In this document: positions 10,787 through 12,841 of the stretch, piece by piece
Numbering within the stretch: position 1 is the stretch's first letter
How the letters are laid out: each line of letters opens with the position of its first letter
NCBI GenBank assembly: GCA_018263655.1
Contig: JAANWY010000176.1
Span: 1-12,841 of the forward strand
DNA length: 12,841 nucleotides
Source: Anaerolineales bacterium
GTDB lineage: Bacteria; Chloroflexota; Anaerolineae; Epilineales; JAANWY01
Direction of reading: 5' to 3'
The notes under the pieces: generated by a model
Databases searched by the model: none
Seen by the model: only the letters and a program-made list of their open reading frames with translations
What the model was told of the DNA's origin: nothing
Program-made: the position numbers and the translations under genes

Positions 10787-12841
10787 CTACCGCCGGATGA
10801 GCGGAAGGTGGACGCGGTGGCCCACGAAAATCGGCGCCGATACGCTGGTGGTCTGGCCGAAGCTGTCGGCGGCGGCCAGGGTGATGGTGTGCTCGCCAGC
10901 CTCCAGCGTATTCACCGCCACCGATGGCCCGAAGCCCAGTCCTCCCTGACGGTCACTCGACCACTGCATGGCCTCGTCGGGCAGACCCCCATCTTCCAGG
11001 TCCGTGGCGGTTCCCTGAAGGACGACCAACGCGCCGGGCGCGAAGACCTGCCCTGGCAGCGGGTTGGTGATGATGGCGTACGGGGCCTTGTTGGGCACGC
11101 TGATGGCCTCGTCGGTCTCGTCGTAGGCCGTGTTAGCGCCGTCGGTGGCCACGACGCGGAAGCGCACGTCGGAGCCACCGGCCAGTGTGTCCACGTCCAT
11201 CGTGAAGGACTGGTCTGCCAGCTCGCCGGCCAGCAGTTCCCAGTTGGCGCCCCCGTCGTAGCTGTAGAACACCGCGTAGGTGAGCGCATCGCCGTCGGCA
11301 TCACTCCCCTGCCAGGACAACGTCTGGGTGGAGCCGGCCGGCCAGCTCACGGCCTGAGTCGGGCTGGTGATCAGCACCTGGGGCGCGTTGAAGCTGACCG
11401 GACGCGTGTCCAGCACTTCGGATTGGTGCATGAGCACCACGCTGGTCGTTCCGTCCGCCCACGGCATGATGAAGGAGACGTCCATCTGCGGGGCGGGGCT
11501 GGGATCGCCCGGCGGCTCGTCCCCGTGCGCGCTGTATTCGCTTTCGAAGCTGACGGCGAAGGTTTCGCGGCGCAGAACCGTTTCCTCCTGGCGCAGCTCG
11601 ACGGCGTAGTCTCCCTCCGGCAGGCCGTAGGTGACGCCGGCATCCACCCGATACAGATCGCCCAGTTCGCCTCCGGTCCGCTCAGAGACTTCGGGGTTGA
11701 AGATGGTGGCGTTAACCACCAGCGACTCGGCGTCCTGCGTAGCGCGGAAGAGGCCGGCGCCGGCTCCCTCGGCCTGCGTCACCCCGCTGAGGAGCGCGGC
11801 GGACAATCTGTTGAACATCCTGTTCCAGGTGAAGGGCGAGATCCAGCCCTCTTTGGACCCCGGTGGACAGTAGCTCATCAGATCGTGGGTGTCGGCCGGA
11901 TTGTAGATCTTGCCCGTGGCGGGGTTGAAGCCGAATTCCTGGATGCTGGAGCTGCTGTACGGGAAGTTGGAGCTGCTGTCGCTGGACCCGCACGCGTCGG
12001 CGGTGTTGGTGTGTTTCACATTGTAGTCGTGCGTCAGCTCATGGCCGAAGACCACCGCGCCCCGGCCCGGGTTGTCGGTGCTGGCGCCGGGCGCATCGGT
12101 GCCGGCGCCGACGACGCCCAGACCGCCGGCATGCGGGTAGACGGGCATGTCGGCATGGCCGCCACTCCAGCCGGCGTTGGGCACCCAGCCGTACACGTGA
12201 TCTGCCTTGGTGAAGGCACCGCTCCACAGCATACCACCGAAGGCGTTCTCCAGGATCCACCGCTTGTTGAGAGTCTTGATCAGGTCATGCTGCGCCGCCG
12301 AGTTCTGCGCGCTGGTGCCACCCGAGAGCCGCTTGGTCCAGTTGAGGTAGCCGCTCCGGACCGAGTAGTTGATGCCGTTGTTGCGGATGGGCAGCACCTG
12401 CTCGTACCAGTCGGCTGCACCACCGTTCACCGCCCAGCCGCCGGCGTACTGCGCCCCCCCGTAGCCCGACGGATGGTAGCGCAGGCGCCGCCCGACGACC
12501 TTGAGGGTGTCGCGCCGGCGGAAGTTGAGGGTGATATAACCGCTGGCGGGATAGCGGTTGTTCGTCTCGTTGGATTCGGTGATGCTGTTATTGGGATCGA
12601 CTTCGGCGTAGAAATCGACTACCACGTTGTTGGTGAAGTTGACGTTGAAGTAGACGCGCGCATCGTCGTTGTTGGCCTGGTTGAGAGTGGGCCGCGCGTT
12701 ACCGGTGGCGTTGGCCGTGTACCAGACGCCGTTGGCGCGGATACGCAGGCGTACCGGTACGTTGTTCAGCCCTGAGGAGATGCCGCTGTACTTGAGGTAG
12801 ATGCGCGCTGTGGCTTCCTTCTTCGCCACCACCGGTAAGAT
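10787..12841 (-). CDS. Secreted metzincin-like zinc metalloprotease with CARDB-like and Ig/FN3-like domains (5' end outside window)
   Basis: The reading frame stays open to the window edge, so the true start, and probably the signal peptide, lie outside; the GTG at 12832 is not a convincing start. Residues here are counted from that GTG. The visible N-terminus (about 1-100) ends in the CARDB-like signature DFYAEVDPNNSITESNETNN. The catalytic region (about 110-350) has HELTHDYNVKH (264-274), the zinc-binding HExxHxxGxxH of metzincins with N in place of the usual G, and a Met-turn-like LMSYC with M319. C281 and C322 may pair. Residues about 480-585 and 585-675 look like FN3/Ig-type domains. The protein ends RVHLPLIRR, a tail resembling C-termini I recall from secreted Chloroflexota proteins, perhaps a sorting or anchoring signal. 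An extracellular protease is likely; the substrate is unknown. It is not obviously in an operon with the DUF302 gene, 321 bp downstream. Confidence 0.88.
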   Translation of the reverse strand: MLPVVAKKEATARIYLKYSGISSGLNNVPVRLRIRANGVWYTANATGNARPTLNQANNDDARVYFNVNFTNNVVVDFYAEVDPNNSITESNETNNRYPASGYITLNFRRRDTLKVVGRRLRYHPSGYGGAQYAGGWAVNGGAADWYEQVLPIRNNGINYSVRSGYLNWTKRLSGGTSAQNSAAQHDLIKTLNKRWILENAFGGMLWSGAFTKADHVYGWVPNAGWSGGHADMPVYPHAGGLGVVGAGTDAPGASTDNPGRGAVVFGHELTHDYNVKHTNTADACGSSDSSSNFPYSSSSIQEFGFNPATGKIYNPADTHDLMSYCPPGSKEGWISPFTWNRMFNRLSAALLSGVTQAEGAGAGLFRATQDAESLVVNATIFNPEVSERTGGELGDLYRVDAGVTYGLPEGDYAVELRQEETVLRRETFAVSFESEYSAHGDEPPGDPSPAPQMDVSFIMPWADGTTSVVLMHQSEVLDTRPVSFNAPQVLITSPTQAVSWPAGSTQTLSWQGSDADGDALTYAVFYSYDGGANWELLAGELADQSFTMDVDTLAGGSDVRFRVVATDGANTAYDETDEAISVPNKAPYAIITNPLPGQVFAPGALVVLQGTATDLEDGGLPDEAMQWSSDRQGGLGFGPSVAVNTLEAGEHTITLAAADSFGQTTSVSAPIFVGHRVHLPLIRR

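Noticed and set aside
10760..12775. 671-codon open frame on the plus strand
   Set aside because: It is antisense to the protease gene over nearly its whole length. The protease has clear catalytic motifs and domain signatures; the plus-strand product is low-complexity with no recognisable domain, as expected from high-GC shadow frames.

Overview
The window looks like a chromosomal segment of a GC-rich, free-living bacterium, most likely a member of the Chloroflexota (Anaerolineae/Caldilineae-like). This placement is an inference. It rests on three signs: a secreted protein ending in a LPLIRR-type tail, which I recall as common in secreted Chloroflexota proteins; several intergenic arrays of 7-nt units; and many short palindromic intergenic elements. 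There is no rRNA, tRNA or CRISPR array. All nine genes I accept lie on the minus strand, so transcription runs from high to low coordinates.

From right to left: (1) 10787-12841+ is the 3' part of a large secreted metzincin-like zinc protease with a CARDB-like N-terminal domain and Ig/FN3-like C-terminal domains. Its start lies beyond the window. (2) 8142-10465 is a regulatory group: a membrane-anchored DUF302 protein, a BlaI/MecI/CopY-type repressor, and an M56 (BlaR1-like) membrane metallopeptidase translationally coupled to the repressor. Two closely matching dyads, one upstream of the repressor and one upstream of the DUF302 gene, suggest the repressor controls both. (3) 6094-7743 is a lipoprotein with a WD40-like (PD40/TolB-type) beta-propeller. 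(4) 3259-5721 is a tight three-gene operon: two tandem membrane-anchored DUF1573 proteins with CGC motifs, then a membrane-anchored TlpA/ResA-type thioredoxin with a CNWC active site. (5) 254-2776 carries ccmE and ccmF, for haem delivery and ligation in cytochrome c maturation. The CcmE has the CxxxY haem-attachment motif rather than HxxxY, marking the variant System I. Groups 4 and 5 together suggest an extracytoplasmic thiol and cytochrome c assembly locus.

The intergenic DNA is unusually structured. Three insertion-like palindromic elements can be defined with ends and target duplications: 5820-6079 (8-bp duplication GCTTTATG), 7979-8121 (3-bp duplication ACT, inserted into a heptamer array), and 2853-2986 (4-bp duplication CTAC, inserted into the end of a second GTRACTACTCRGG-ended element spanning 2845-3107). 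Four arrays with 7-nt periodicity lie at or near gene 3' ends, two of them overlapping stop codons. A 48-bp perfect palindrome (3021-3068) could be a bidirectional terminator. Related GGCCTGGAT-type hairpins lie at both ends of the ccm region.

I see no clear new defence or biosynthetic system. The items most worth following are the BlaI-DUF302-M56 regulon, the variant CcmE beside the DUF1573/TlpA operon, and the nested miniature elements.
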